This document shows positions 10,211 to 23,075 of a DNA stretch of 64,000 nucleotides, in pieces. The DNA is from Heligmosomoides polygyrus polygyrus (lineage: Eukaryota > Nematoda > Chromadorea > Rhabditida > Heligmosomidae). The notes under the pieces are model-generated. The model was not told the DNA's origin. It saw only the letters and a list, made by a program, of their open reading frames with translations, and did not search any database. A program made the translations under genes and the position numbers. The DNA lies in the NCBI GenBank assembly GCA_947396885.1, contig OX377205.1:71830969-71894968 (forward strand), given 5' to 3'. The number at the start of each line of letters is the position of its first letter. Within the stretch, counting starts at the first letter, position 1.

Positions 10211-13200
10211 ATGTTTGGAAGCATGCGGAACGCGCAAGGCAACAATGAGAATTCACCTCCGGACGCCGGCAACGGACACTACAGCAGTACGCAGAACATC
10301 ACTGTAAGTCAGACACGGTTATCGAAAGTTCTTATGTAAGATCTCAATTACGATTATCGCAAACGTTATTTTTACTTTATTGAGTTCGCAGTTTTGCTTA
10401 AGGAAAGTGTAAATGCCTTTAAAACTAGTCGTCTTTGGCACGTACGATATCAGGTTGCGGCTACGCTTCTTTTGAAAATGATATTCTGATTGGTTAAGAG
10501 GTCAGCCTTGATCGATAGTTGAACGAAAGACATTCAAAGATCTGAATATTTGATACCAGTATTGACTGAAGGCCGATCTTTGAAGTAAATCAAATTACGG
10601 TGTACTTATTACAGCTTTATAGCTATTTACAGGGTGCGTAAAAAGTATTGACGCATTAAACAGTAAGTTTATGTACAAAATGTTAACAATGATCTAGCAA
10701 ACAGAATAGCGCTTGTATTTTATAGGGCTTCTTTTCTGCGAATGCAGGGGCGAAGACAACGAGGAAAGACATCGACGGTGCGCCGCAAGTAGTCCACGTC
10801 GATTTCGTTCTATGCTTTAACCTTCAGTGACTTGATACTTTTGTGCATTCAACATGTAAAAGTGTTACATATTTTTCATGGACCTCCAAAGTGCTAATTC
10901 TGGCTGAGGGTTCGCATCTGGCCAGTATCATGGTTTGTGCATTCCCCACAAGCGTCTCTCGTTTTCGTGGATACATGAGTAAAGATAAATCAGTAGAACT
11001 ATCTGTATTGATGTCCTAAAGAAGCAACTGGTTCCTCGGCTCAAATCCCACCTCGAGGGTAAGCCGTATGTATTCCTGCAGGATTAGACTTCTGCGCAGA
11101 GTCGAGGATTGTTCTCAGGACTGGTGCCGCGCCAATTTGGAGGACTTCATTTCGGCAGAGGAAGGACCTCTGTATAGACCGGATTTGAATCCGCTGAATT
11201 ACTCTATACAAGGCAGGAGAACAAGGCTTGCGCGACTTTCCACAAAAGGATGAAGTCAGTGAAGGTTGATCTGGTCAAAGCACGGAACGAAATCGACGTG
11301 GATTACCTGTGGCGCACCGTCGATGCCCTTCCTCGTCGCCTTTGCCCCTGCGTTCGCAGCAAAGAATCCCATTCAAATACAAGTGAAGCAGTTCTGTTTG
11401 CTAGATCATTGTTGACATTTTGCACATAAACTTGTTAAATTTTATAATGTGGTGTTATTTCTAACGTTTACGTTTAGTGCGGCAAGACTTTTTACGCGCC
11501 CTGTAGAATGGGCCGAGAACTGATTCGGTCAAGGTGTTCTTCTTAAATCTATCTTTTTTTTTAGCGAAATCCTCCTGAACTGATATATAGCGGGGCGTTG
11601 ATCGAAAGCGGAAACGGGACCATGCTCCATAAGTGACTCTTGATTATTTACGCGATAGTTGTTAGTTTGTTTTTGAAACTTTTGTCTCCATAAAACCCAA
11701 TACAACTATACAGTATATAACATCTGTTTTTCTTTGCCGCCTTATTTTAACAGGAACCGGTGCCCCATTCTCTTCTCACCAAGGCTCGAGTAAGTTTCAT
11801 TTATTGGCTTGCACAGGGCATATTGTAGTTCGGGGTCTTTTTGAAAACGTAACAATTGCCCAGAATATCAGCTTGCGGTGATCCTTCTATGTATAATACG
11901 AAGTGCCTCTGTGTCGAGATTTGGAATCGAGATGCGTGTGTCGAGATGCGTGCATATTTCAGGAGCCCGTTCTGACTACTACCCTGACATGGGAGACGCG
12001 AATACAGTGCTTTGTTGGATGTCTCCTACTATCTGTTATCAGCTCCTTTTGTGTAGGTTGTTCCACAGTTATTCTTTCTGCTTGCTCGGCTCACTTTGAA
12101 AGCTATATTCTTGAATAATAATATGCTAAGCTTCTCTTAGATCTTTCTTCTATGTTTATGATCTGAAATTCTAAGGCAAATGCTTCTCAGTTCTGACGAT
12201 TAGTTGCACTTATTGTTCTATAATTCTGTTCTCTGCCATAGAGAAAAGAAGGAGGAAGAGGTTAAAGGCTTGTAATAAATGGCGTCCCCAGTCGTCAATG
12301 AATCTATGGTCAGGTTTCACTGATGATTGGAAGCTTAATATCTGCTTATTTTTTCACATGTCTTCTTAAAAGATTTAGTTGGCTGGGTTGGGATTGGGTT
12401 CACCAGAGTTCGGTTTGGGATGGAGCTTCGGAGCTAAAACTGATAGGGTGCATCTTTGAATTCAACGACAACAAACACGGAAAGCAGAAGGATGGCGAAA
12501 TAAGACGACGAGAGAGTGATGGAAGAGAAAAGACACCGGGAAGGAGGGCATCAGCAGAGAATGAGACGAACGCTGAAGGAGGAAAAGGTGTCGAAGAATA
12601 GTGATACAAAGTGACGACCGGACCAAGGAAACCGGTACAAGGTTGGCAACGTCGACGACGAACAGGACGATAAGGAAAAAGGAGACTGTGACAGAACGAC
12701 ATAGAACGGGACAGTGTTAAAGACGGCATTGGAAAATGTGGTGAATGTGGAGGTGAAGGAAAATGAGAAGCTGATTGCCACGAAAAAGAAAGCACCGTGC
12801 AAGCTGTAGTATAAGGTTGTGCTTTATTGCTCTAAGCATAAGGTGAGCAGGTAGTGAGGAGCTTTTTTTCTATTGGGCTGTTATTAGGAGATGTATTGCA
12901 CTCCTCATTTAATGACCATAATGTCAAGTCACAAGTTCTGTATTGATTTCTGGCATCTGAAGTTTTCGCTTGCCCTCGCGGTCAAGCAGGTCCCTTGAAA
13001 TTTTCTACGCCTTTCTTTTGAGAACTGTTCCCTACAGTGCTCTTTCCCTGGCGACCTTTCGAAAGTGCAGCCACTTGCCAGTTGTGTCTCAAGTGTCGCC
13101 TTCTTTAGTGTCTCTTCCCGTGGTCGCCATCTCGAAAATGGTTTTCAAGGACTGTTAATTGCTCTCGACGAGAAGAAGAGTGCCCTAACTGTCTCATAAA

Positions 13201-16200
13201 GTCACTGAGAGATTCTAAGGAGATACCGCTATCTCTGCACACGTTCTTTTCAGGCAGGTTATCTACTGCTGCTGACGAAGTTGAACGGCTTCTGCATCAT
13301 GTCGTCAATTGGAGCGATGTTGTCACTGTCTAGCACTTGTTTTCTTATGGGACCGGTCGGCCAATGCAAGAAGATGTTCGACGAGAGCCGCTGGCTGGCT
13401 TCGTTGTTCTATGTCGGCTTCATAGCTTTGGCTCTCATTGCAGGTTAGCGCTTTGATACTATCACAAGTAGTGGGTTGGCCGTGAATTACTTGATTGGAG
13501 AGTAGCAGCAGAAGCCATATAACGTTCCTTAGTCATCTCCTGTCCTTGTCTTTCTTGTCACAGGTGTTCTACTCTTCTATGAGGAAGATAAGTAGTTCGG
13601 CTCCGCAGAACTTCAGCTCGGCGGAGCCGAACTCACGTCTTTGTTCTCAAGCTTTGCTGCTTGTCCAATCTTTCTTCCACGAGTAGGAAATGGCTTAAGC
13701 AAGAAGATTACTGGCAGAAACCTGGTTCTATAGGGATCACGAAAGCCAATTTCTTTGGTTTCAAAATCAAGGCTTCTACCATATACGGATCGTTTTTACT
13801 AACGTCTACGTCTTCATGTTCGCCCTCAGCTGCAGTGGGAAGTTTGGACAATCGAACCCAGGTGGTGCACTCGATGATATGTCCTTAAAAATGGCTAGGT
13901 TACAATGTCGACTCTCACCCTAAGCTGATGCCGTGTTACTACGTTGAGGGAGGAGGACAATATTTACTAAAATCAAAGAGCATTTAAAGAGCATCGTTGC
14001 AACAATCACGTCGGTTTGAGTTGACCATTACGACATTCCCTTTTAAATGTTGGGTTTCTATTATATCTAAGTGTTAACCCCTAACATGCTGTTTATACTT
14101 TGAATTTGATTCATTGCAGCAGTTCTTATTGCAATAAGCATTAATGGTCTAGGTTTATGTTCACTTTTTTGGCTTTTTTTGCCAATGAAGTAAAGCTGAA
14201 AATGATCACTTACATCGATTCAAGTCTCCGTCATGGTTGGATATATGGGAAGCTAGCCGTGCTACTGACTCAGTTTAAGCTACAATATTTGCCGCTGTGG
14301 TTCGAGTTCTATCTTGCCCGAATTGTTTGTGAATTTCGAACGTTCAAAATTTTGCTTTTGGACCGGCTGGACCATGATCTGAACAATGCAGTTCATACGT
14401 AATCCTGCTCAATGGTTATACCCCAAACCAACTTTTTTTCGAGTCCAAATTTGCTATACAGAGGTGCATAAGTTAAATGAAGGGCTTTGCTTGATCCCGT
14501 GAAGATGTGCTTTGTGGGCTGGTACGTTTTCCTTTTTCATGTGGGCTCTTTTTCCGCTGAATGAAAATAGCGTATCATGGTTATATGCTTCTCATGATTT
14601 GTGCTGTTTTTGTAGAGCAGCGGTGTTCATGTGTAAACTGTGTCTCTCTTGTCACAATGAGCTCATTCCTATAATCAACGAGAAGATTAAAGCTATTGTT
14701 ACACACGTGTTTGCAGGAAAGAGCTGTAAAGAGCCATTTTGTAGCTGTTTTTGTCATTTATCAAGTGTGAAATATGCTTTTGATAAGACTGCCCGGCGAA
14801 GTAGTGATGAGGTATGGGTCGAAAAAATTATAGATGTTCAGATGATAGTCAGCGTTGCCTCGTAATCTATCAGCTCTTGTTTCTAAGACGTACATCATGC
14901 GCCGCTATCATTCAAGTGGCTTTGGCCGGGGTTTATTGCATTCGGAAAAAGTGAGCGATTGCGGTTATGCGAGATCGTGTCGGGTCGTTCATAAGTCGGG
15001 GAGCGCTTTGATGTCGTCAGTTGCTCGGAAGTGTAGAAGTTCATCGCTCGTTGATGAGCATGACTTGTTTTTGCTCTGAGGTAGAAGCAGTCGAAGATGA
15101 CACGTTGAGCTTCCAGCGTACCAAAGTGTGTCGGTATAGTTGGTCACCTATGTTGCTGTTCCTATTTTGGATAAACAACATTGTGTGTGGGTGTATTGTA
15201 AAGATTGCAAAAGTCCATACTTTCGAATGTATAACAAAACTCGTAGCGTGGTAATCAATATCAAAAATGGACTGCCCCAATCAGCTTAGGGCGCTAACGA
15301 CTTGTAAGTATTAGGTTGGTGAAAAAGTCTTGCACCAAAGGATAATTTTTTTTTCAAAATTTTATTGCTTCCTTTGTGAGCGACTTCAATCTACAAGGTA
15401 ACTACCGTCTACATCTACAGCATTCTGTCACCTGATGGGGGATCACGAAATCCCTTCTTCCAGAATGAAGTCAGCTGTGACTCGAAGAAGTGCTCCACCT
15501 CGAATTCCAGTTCGGTTCGGTCGATGAAGCATCTATCCTTTAGGTGCTGCTTGAGAGCTCGAAGGAGGTGGTAGTCCGATGGCAAATATGACGGGTGGGG
15601 CAGCACCTCCCATCTAAGCTCCTGTAACTCCTGGCGAGACGACCTTGCAAAATGGGGGGCGAGCATTGTCGTGAAGAGGGTAAGCATTCCTATGCCCTCG
15701 CCGTTTGCTCGACATGGCCTCGCTCAGTTTCTGCAGCTGTGTAGCGTAGGTGTTCGCTGTTACTGCGGCGAAGAGGAGCGTCAAGGAGCTCGTGATAGAG
15801 CTATTCCTTGAGAATCCCATCAACAGCACAGCTTTCCTCTGGTGGATGTCCGCCTTCAGGTTGTGGTTCTGCTTGAGGGAGCCATTGGGCCTTCGGAGTA
15901 TGGTTAACGAGGAAGACCCAGCTTTCATCTCCCATGACGACATTCTCGAGAAAGTCCTTATTACGAAAACGAACAGGGAGAGACTGAGCGCTAGGCAATC
16001 GCAAAGCCTTGTCCGAGTCTCGGAGTCAGACAGTTCACTGCAGTCGTAGTATTTATATGCCCTTAGAAGCAAATTGCCACTTATGCGAAATAGTCATGAA
16101 TGTTTGTGCTACAACTACGTGGCATCAAACAGTCCTTGGAAGTTCCTATTGAGTCTTGAAAAATTTCAAAATTTTTGGTGCAAGACTTTTTCACCAACCT

Positions 16201-19200
16201 AATAGTATGGGGAGGACCAAAATGTTCTCATGGTTATGCATAATGGCGTAAATGCTTCCCGCGCGCATTATAGCATAAAGTTCTTTAACAGAAAACAGTA
16301 ATAGAAACCTTCGTGCGATACGACATGCCTTATTTGGTGTCCCGCAGTGTGACCACTGAGCCGTTTAGCCCGCAAACTAATTTATAGAATGTACAAATTG
16401 AGTGCTGTTTCTAGGCAGCAGTTAGTCGGCCTAGTGGCCCATGTACGGCTGTGATTTCGTTCTCCAACAAAGGAAGTAATAAGTAAAAACATTATAAATA
16501 TAAACCAAAGTGCTACACTTTCGCTGCAGCAATCGTACCCGAATGCGGTTTGGGTTCCTTGATTGTTCTCACTAACGCTGGCTTAGCAACGTTTCATTTC
16601 GCATTGATGCCGCTAAGTTTGGAGATCTAGTAGGGATTTTTTGCAGTTGAGAGAAGCTGTTCGATTTGAACCCAAATCACTTGCCCCAAGAAGTTCAAGT
16701 GAAGGGCAGGCGAGAAATCCTGAAACTAATGTCTCAACAGTTTGTGGCGCAAGACTAGCAGGCCGTCTTGTGACTTATACAGTTTTCTGGCTCGAAAATA
16801 GAATGGGAAATTGCTCTGGGAACTTTCCGATTGCTGACTTCTTAGTGCTGCGCAGTGTCCCTCCACTCGAATTATTCATCGGGTCGCGTGCAGCGAGCAA
16901 GCGGTTTTTTTGGGTCTCTCGGTGACCTCATCAAGTTCGTTTTTTTGCGAGTCTCGTAGTGTCCTCCAGTCTGCAACATGTGCCTTCGCTACTCCAATCC
17001 CGCGCCGGTGCCATCAGATCAGTTGAGAGCTGAGCAGTAAATTTTGTGCTAAGGTGAATGCTTCGATGATTTTCAGGGCTCGTTCTCCAGAACGCTCCAC
17101 TAGCGTTGATCTCCATCGCCGGTCAATACGTCGCCATGGCCTGGTATTCGCTGTCATATATCCCCTATGCAAGGTGAGTGCTAGGCTCCTATTTGGTTAC
17201 GTATGTCGTGACTGGGGCCCATATAGGTGGACAAATGGAGATGGCAGCTGTCGCAGTTTAGTGTACTTTCGTGCTCTTGAGTGGCACTTGCGTTTTATTG
17301 GATGCTGAAGTGGCAAAAATGCTCTATGCCACGTTTAAGTTGGGTTTTTGCGTCGTCAAAGGGGGATCTCGAGCTTAAGAGGACCTCTAGGAGGTCATAA
17401 ATCTCAAGTGCTTCTCTCGACGCTGCCAATAGTCGACGGTGATGTCCTCAAGGATCGTTTAGCACCGCCACTCAGTTGGCCATGTGTTTGAACAACAGGC
17501 TGTTCGATAGTTCAAGGGACGGGATAGGTGGGAAGCGTCAATAGTTTAGCTACAATAGTGCAACAGATACGACTCAATAGACTGAAAAAGGGGATGAGGC
17601 GGAAAGCCTCCTGCTGAGCATCCAAAAAATTAAGGAGATCAAAAACCCAGCTAATCCATCTCTGATCCGCTGTGCTTTATACCTTTATGCGATGTTGTGA
17701 GGACAGTTTTCATGCGAATTCGGCTTGAAAAGCGACTTTTGGTGCCTGAGTCAAGGGTTCTTCTTCCTTTGCCAGTGTGACACCAATCTGCCGACACGGT
17801 AGTGATCAATCGCTTGGCTAATCTGGGTGAGAGATAGACCTACAATCTCTTCGAGGTGCGACGAGCGACATCAGCCATACTTACCTTTGCGCCATACCCT
17901 CCTTGGGTTCCTTCCTATCGAAGCGATGAGCTACTGTTTTGTATCCCGTCAGGAGTCCTCTGACTTGCTACCAGCTTGGCTGAATGGGGTTGATACGCAT
18001 TTGTTTTCATGCAAGCAATTCATTTTGGTAAGAAGCCTCACAGTTCTTCCTGGGTTCGGTCTGGTTACATATTTGAATTGTCTCGAAATTTCAGAAGTTT
18101 CTAAAATGTGTCGAAAATTGTGGAGTAGCTACCTTCGTAGTTAAGGCTCTAAGGCTCAATTGAGACCAAAAGCAGATTTAATTCTCGGTTTTTCCGAGAG
18201 ATGGAGAGATTTCACTCACAACCACAACAAATACGAAAACGATTAGTAACAACTCCTTCTTAATAGTGCTACACACTACGCAGATGAGAGGTTATCATGC
18301 GACCGCATGAATTGGGAAATCCATTTGAAGGAAATCTTGAATGCAGGTTTCACAGGTTTCTCCGCTGGCAAACAATGCTCTAAGCTTGATCCCAGTACTG
18401 TGTTATGTGATGCGCCACCAACGCGATGATTCCTTAAGTATTGATAGGCTTTTAGTGAGAGGCTTTTCAGAATTTCACATGAAAATCAGAGTTGGAAAAT
18501 CGGTCTGACACTGGCAACCTCGTAGTGCGCTACTGTCGTTAACATAACACTCATTTCAAAAGAATTCATGAAGTCCGAAAAAGTCGGTAGTGCCTGCAAG
18601 GTGAACGGGAACGCGGCTCCGCATTTTGCCAGTAGGAGAAGGCGCTTGTTTGATGTATGAACTTTAGCTCCATACCGCTCGTCAATTCTAACGTAGCTTA
18701 TTGTACCTCTTTATGGGGTAGCTAAATTCGTGCCAAGGTGGTCTGTTTGTGAGAACTATTGCCCAACGTGTTGATCCTTTGCCCACTTACAAGGAAAGGT
18801 TCCTCACTCAAGGCGAGCTTTCTCGATGCTATTTTGACAGGATGTAGTGCCCTGTGAGCGGAGTCCAGAATTACAGTTAGCTCTTGCTGAACGCCTTTTT
18901 AAAGACTGGAAAAAGATACGTGAAAACGTGCGTGCAACAATCATCAACCCCTATGACACCCTATGAAATGTGCCACAGTGGCGCAGTCGATGGTAGTGCC
19001 GCCTCGTAGAAGCACACCGGTGGGCTTTTGAGTTCGAGCCCGCGTTCTGTCAATGTTTCTGCACGTATTAGTTTGTTGTTATTACGCTTTCTCATGATCA
19101 CAGGAGCCAATTTTAGACCATCAGTGCTTACAACAAATCAAGGCTGTTTATTTGCGCCTTTAAATGTGCTAGTTTTCTTTTCGTGCGTGGCAGTTGGTTG

Positions 19201-22200
19201 CGTCGAGGTGCCCCAGGACCCTTCTCTACACTCACGGATTACGCGTTCAACGAAGAAGAATTGGTCGTTCCTTGCCAGAGAGAAGATTGTTCCTCACTGG
19301 CTTTCGTAAAATGCTGCTGGTGTGGCATGCGCTCGTGTTTTACTTGTTTCATAGTTTTGTACCATAGCTGTTGGCTAAAAGGGAAGAGCAGTAAGACTGT
19401 TTGTTTCCAAAGAATTGATGTGGTGCAGATACGCATCGTTGAAGAAATTGCACATATAATGGCGCAAATAGGCTGCCTTGGTTTGTTGTAAGCACTGATG
19501 GTATAAAATTGAATCCTCTTATATGAAGCTTAATAACAACAGTCTAATATGGGCAAAAATATTGGCAGCACGCGGACTCGAACTCAAAAGCCCGCCGGTG
19601 TGCTCCTATGAGGCGACACTCCTACCAAATGCGCCACCGATGCGCATTTTGTGGGGTGTCACAGGGGCTGATGAGTATTGCGCACACGTTTTCACATCTT
19701 TTTTCAGGTCTTTAAAAAAGCCTTCAGCAAAAACTAACTGTGGTTCTTGTTCTACGGGATATCATCGTAGGACCTTAGATGCGTATTTCGCCTACATAAT
19801 AAGTTGTGTGTCCATAAGATCTATTATTTAATGATCTGTTCTTCCCATACAGATCTTTTACTCGTTCACCAATCTCGAAGCGATGGAAGGCTTGGTTTGC
19901 CTGGCGCAGTCGAATCGAGAACCTGTATTCGGGGTGCACGAACTGCCGGCGCCCTCTCCGACTGCGCTACCATTCGCCATGTGGGATGCGTGCAATAGAA
20001 AATCGTTTCTCGATGGAGCGAGCAAATGGTTAAGGTTTATGGTATGGACCGTTTCATATGGTTAAGCGGTCGAAAAATGCAGTCTGGGAAATGACCAAGG
20101 CGTATTGATATGTATAAAGACGTCGAGCGATCAGCAGAGGTTATTACGGTAGGGAACTGGTTAAGTGGCCAAGATAGGATTTTTTTTCATCGTCAGGTGG
20201 TCGACCCTTCAAAACGGTGGGAATCTTAAGATACTGTCTTTTGGCACGGAAGTCGTTACACGCGCAAGAAGTCCTAGCAGTCCTCGAAGAATAGTTCGGT
20301 CAAGCGAACTCGCAGCGATATTTGCCTTCAGTAAACACTCCAGGGCTGGGCGGAAATCGAACTTACTTGCTTACATCCATGGTGTTTTCGTTGCAATGTC
20401 CTATTATCGGTAACCCGGGTCATTGGCATGTGGGCGTGCGATCAAGCAGAGTAATAACATCCGGATCAGATAGCACGGCGTGCATGTTTAAGTCCCGTCC
20501 GACTTAGTGTTTTCATCGTTACCAAATATAGTTCTGACGGCTTATAGCCTCGGTGGAAGATGTTTCATACTTAGTGGACTGAATTGGGTCAACTGAACGC
20601 TATGTATCAAAAGGGTAGAGACGTAAACTGTAAACTACTCTATAGAAACGGAGAGATGAAGCCGTATTTGCGTTGAAGAGGGCAGATAGTCGACCACTAG
20701 AAATGTGAAAAAATTTCATTAACTAATTTCTCTGTATATCATTCTCACACCAAATTGCTCACTTTTCAAACAAATTGGACATTTTTCAAAATCAACTGGA
20801 TACCCTTTTAAGCAGGCTCGATGCTTTACTGAACGTTCTCCAAAATAAAACGAACCTTTTCCACAATACACTAGAGGCTCTCAAAGAGGGAATAGTTTTT
20901 TTAAAGGAAAATTTGGCCTGACTTTTTTGGAATATTTTCTTTCCTGCTGCCTCAGTAAATGAACGCACTGGAGTACAGAAAGACAGCAACGACCTACTTT
21001 GTTGAAAGGAGAGATTTTGCATGTGCTAGACTAGATCGCCGGGATATTTATTCGGTTGATAACGTAAATGCTGCTTTCTTGAAACACGGGTGTGAGGATA
21101 TGTGTGTTTTTATAGCAGTTTTTCTTCTGCCGCTGTCGTCTATGTTATTTCACGCAAACATAATTTTTGCTATCAATCGGACAAAAATCCCGACGATCTA
21201 GTTCGTGGCGCGATCTCTTTTCGGTACGTTAACTGATTACTGTTTTCTTGCGGTTTAAAACAAGTTTAGTTTATTGTTGTTCCTCAAAGGAATTGTATTG
21301 TATGAAATTTCAAACAGTTTTGTTAATTTATTGGGGCAGATGAATTAAAAACTTCAAACAAAGTCGTACCAAATTTTCCTTGAATAAAAGTTATTCCAAC
21401 CAGTTATTCCAGTTATTAATTATGTAGACGTTCTATTGAAAGGTGGGGGGAAGATGGTTTTGATCTGGAAGATGTTTAGTTTGTGTTCGAAAGCGTCAAA
21501 CTTGCTTATCGTTAGTAGAGTGACGAATTCGGTTTGAAGAGTGTCCAGTTTGATTTGAAAAGTGTTTAATTTGACGGGGAAATGTTATATGCGAATGGCC
21601 AAGTGATCATGAGAAGGGATTCCCGGATGTTGGCCAACAGATCAGCGAGTGAAAGGACTGGCGAAACGATCGAGAAGAAGGTACGCATAGGAATAGGCGC
21701 ATGCCCTCAAGAGGTTTTGCTTATTGTTAAGCGGACTCAGCCTACACTCCGATTATACTGTCCCTACCGGAAAGCCGCACAATTGTAGGCGGCGCTTCCA
21801 GCTGCGACACCCGTCTAAGCCCTTGCCCCTTCGCACGAGGATCGCCTTGCTTGACGCCGTCCCCGCACTCCTCATTCCCCGTGCGCGCGTTTTTTCGCCG
21901 CCGGTACAGGGTTGCTTTGATGGGTCGTCGCAGTGCGACGGAGCGCGCGCTGCGAACGATGTCGCGCCCATACATCTTCATCGGCATCATTGTTTTGTGG
22001 CCGTGCACACTGCCGGCGAAATTAATTACCGTGCTGGTGGAGGGGGTTTTTTCAGCTGCAAGAAGAAATGCGGCCGACATGATTGATTCGAGTGATTCAC
22101 TAACCAGCTGTCCGTTTTTCGTCCTCTGGGCGTAGCGGGGCGCGCTAGGGAAACAAATCGCGAAAATGCTCTCGGACGAGAGGCAGAGAGAAAGACTCGG

Positions 22201-22292
22201 CGCTGGGCCGGGCCGAAGATTCCGTTCACTGACTCCGTTCTACTTTTTCCAGAGAGACGGTGTTTCGATTTTTCCGGTCGTGTTGCTGCTGA
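10211..22292 (+). CDS. SFT2: SFT2-domain vesicle-transport membrane protein, six exons, 181 aa
   Basis: SFT2/SFT2D proteins are small four-pass Golgi membrane proteins implicated in fusion of endosome-derived vesicles with the late Golgi. Exons are 10211-10303, 11754-11789, 11963-12052, 13254-13443, 17077-17173 and 22253-22292. All have GT/AG borders, phases agree throughout, and the total is 546 nt including TGA. The N-terminus is a polar tail. Exon 3 has TWETRIQCFVGCLLLSVISS, the first membrane segment. Exon 4 has LSLSSTCFLMGPVGQCKKMF, the family signature (STCFLMGP, then KKMFD), followed by the third segment. Exon 5 gives the fourth segment and MAWYSLSYIPYAR. Exon 6 adds ETVFRFFRSCCC and stop, a typical basic, cysteine-rich end. 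Exon 2 (12 codons) repeats the EPV that starts exon 3 and could be skipped without breaking frame. Exon 6 is the least certain because intron 5 is 5.1 kb. Confidence 0.88.
10630..11503 (+). mobile_element. Tc1/mariner-like element (maT-like), foldback form, TA duplication
   Basis: CAGGGTGCGTAAAAAGT at 10630 is the inverse of ACTTTTTACGCGCCCTG ending at 11503, with TA on both sides (10628-10629, 11504-11505). The arms are long: 10630-10835 matches the complement of about 11255-11503, and the left arm even includes an inverted copy of the transposase 3' end. The middle carries plus-strand transposase remains: LEDFISAEEGPLYRPDLNPL (catalytic-region motif SPDLNPLDYS with substitutions), then VDLVKARNEIDVDYLWRTVD in another frame. 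It lies in SFT2 intron 1 and is broken by frameshifts. Confidence 0.8.
12053..13253 (+). other. SFT2 intron 3, no element recognised
   Basis: The intron starts GTAGGT and ends CTTTTCAG. It contains a purine-rich stretch at about 12470-12790 that gives chance reading frames on both strands. I see no repeat or RNA gene in it. Confidence 0.5.
13594..13633. repeat. 13-bp perfect hairpin in SFT2 intron 4
   Basis: AGTTCGGCTCCGC (13594-13606) pairs with GCGGAGCCGAACT (13621-13633) around a 14-nt loop. Its role is unknown. Confidence 0.7.
13640..15308 (+). other. SFT2 intron 4, left part
   Basis: Frames of 60-120 codons exist, but none shows a domain, coding bias or matched splice sites. I see nothing else in it. 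Confidence 0.4.
15311..16202 (-). mobile_element. mariner element, deleted and frameshifted, TA duplication
   Basis: The terminal repeat TTAGGTTGGTGAAAAAGTCT (then TGCACC) at 15311 is mirrored exactly at 16202, with TA at 15309-15310 and 16203-16204. At 892 bp it is shorter than a full mariner (about 1.3 kb). Minus-strand transposase pieces appear in order: NVVMGDESWVF (first catalytic Asp region), LHDNARPPF (second Asp), and LPSDYHLLRALKQHL (third region), spread over three frames. The N-terminal DNA-binding half is missing. It lies in SFT2 intron 4 on the opposite strand. The sequence type is close to the Hsmar1/bandit group, by terminal repeat. Confidence 0.9.
17174..18860 (+). other. SFT2 intron 5, left part
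   Basis: No recognisable element or exon. Frames such as 17827-18144 have no domain and no codon signal. Confidence 0.4.
18866..19745. repeat. Inverted pair of tRNA-related repeats (family 3)
   Basis: Positions 18866-19070 (plus) and 19545-19745 (minus) are inverted copies at roughly 80% identity. Each has a tRNA-like core: GGCGCAGTCGATGGTAG or GGCGCATTTGGTAGGAG (A-box-like), then CTTTTGAGTTCGAGTCC (B-box-like). The same core type occurs in the palindrome at 57502-58567. The 470-bp spacer has nothing recognised. Confidence 0.65.
19868..19990 (-). mobile_element. SINE family 1, head-end fragment
   Basis: GATGGAAGGCTTGGTTTGCC through CTCTCCGACTGCGCTACCA matches the complement of the head half of the reference SINE at 6148. 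The other half is missing. Confidence 0.65.
20735..21595. repeat. Foldback element A of a ~21-bp-unit family
   Basis: The left arm (about 20744-20930) is a run of degenerate 21-22 bp units such as CAAATTGGACATTTTTCAAA. The right arm (about 21435-21590) carries the same units in inverse orientation, e.g. GTGTCCAGTTTGATTTGAAA. Inside lie CTGCCTCAGTAAATG, GGCGCGATCTC and GGGGCAGATGAATTAAAAAC, which recur at the matching places in the copies at 46445 and 51165. No protein is recognised. It sits in SFT2 intron 5. Confidence 0.65.
21770..22250. other. GC- and CpG-rich segment just before SFT2 exon 6
   Basis: This stretch is visibly richer in G, C and CpG than its surroundings (e.g. GTGCGCGCG, GGAGCGCGCGC). 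Open frames occur on both strands because stops are rare in such sequence, but none matches a family I know. It could be a promoter or first exon of an unidentified transcript. Confidence 0.4.
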
Positions 22293-23075
22293 GACGGAAC
22301 GCGACTTGGCTTGTCGTCTTCGTCGAGAGGTGCATGTGCGCTCTTTCCACTGTCATTGTCCTTTGTTCCAGTGCTTCTTGGTTCCGAGATTATTGAACCT
22401 ATTCTAGAGATCAGGCGGAGCTGCGAGCAGCTCTTGCCCAGTAGGCTGATACTCATATCTTCAGTTGCATTCCTATCTGTTTCCCTTGTGTTCACTTGAC
22501 ATACTAGCAGCGGGGTTTCGGGTACCTTATGCTTGTGCTACTGATTATTTCTTTATACCTTATTTTTACTGATAATGTAGGGCTGCAGAAAAGATTTCTA
22601 TGAACACACGATCTTAGCAATTAATTGTGGATAGCTGCACGCTTTACAGTTACTAACGTATATAAGGCACAGATAACGTTTCGCGCAGTAACCGTAGATA
22701 TCGATTAGGAGGCGTAGATAATCAATATCGCTGACAGCCGACGCTGTATAAAGGTTCTCTAAGACTTCGTTTTTGTGCAAATTCGACTATCTGAACATCT
22801 GCGTTGTTTGAGCGTGCAGTTGCTGTAGGTGCTTCGAACAGATTTCCATCCAAATGGTCGAATTGATCGCTGTGATTTTTCTTCATCGAGTTGATGAAGG
22901 TGTTTCTACCACGGTGGGACGATGCTGCCGAAGCATATCAGATGCCGCTCACAATTATTTGAGTGACCACTTCAAATGGCATTCCTGAGAGAATTCCAAC
23001 ATTCCTCCATGTTTCTGAACGTGTATAATGTGAGTGCCGAGGATATTTGATGAACGCAGGGTGAAGGATAGCGTT
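22293..23075. other. 3' flank of SFT2
   Basis: No clear AATAAA polyadenylation signal is close behind the stop. No element or gene is recognised. Confidence 0.4.

Noticed and set aside
21742..22135. Protein gene in the CpG-rich segment
   Set aside because: Open frames occur on both strands at once, as expected from stop-poor GC-rich sequence, and none is recognised.
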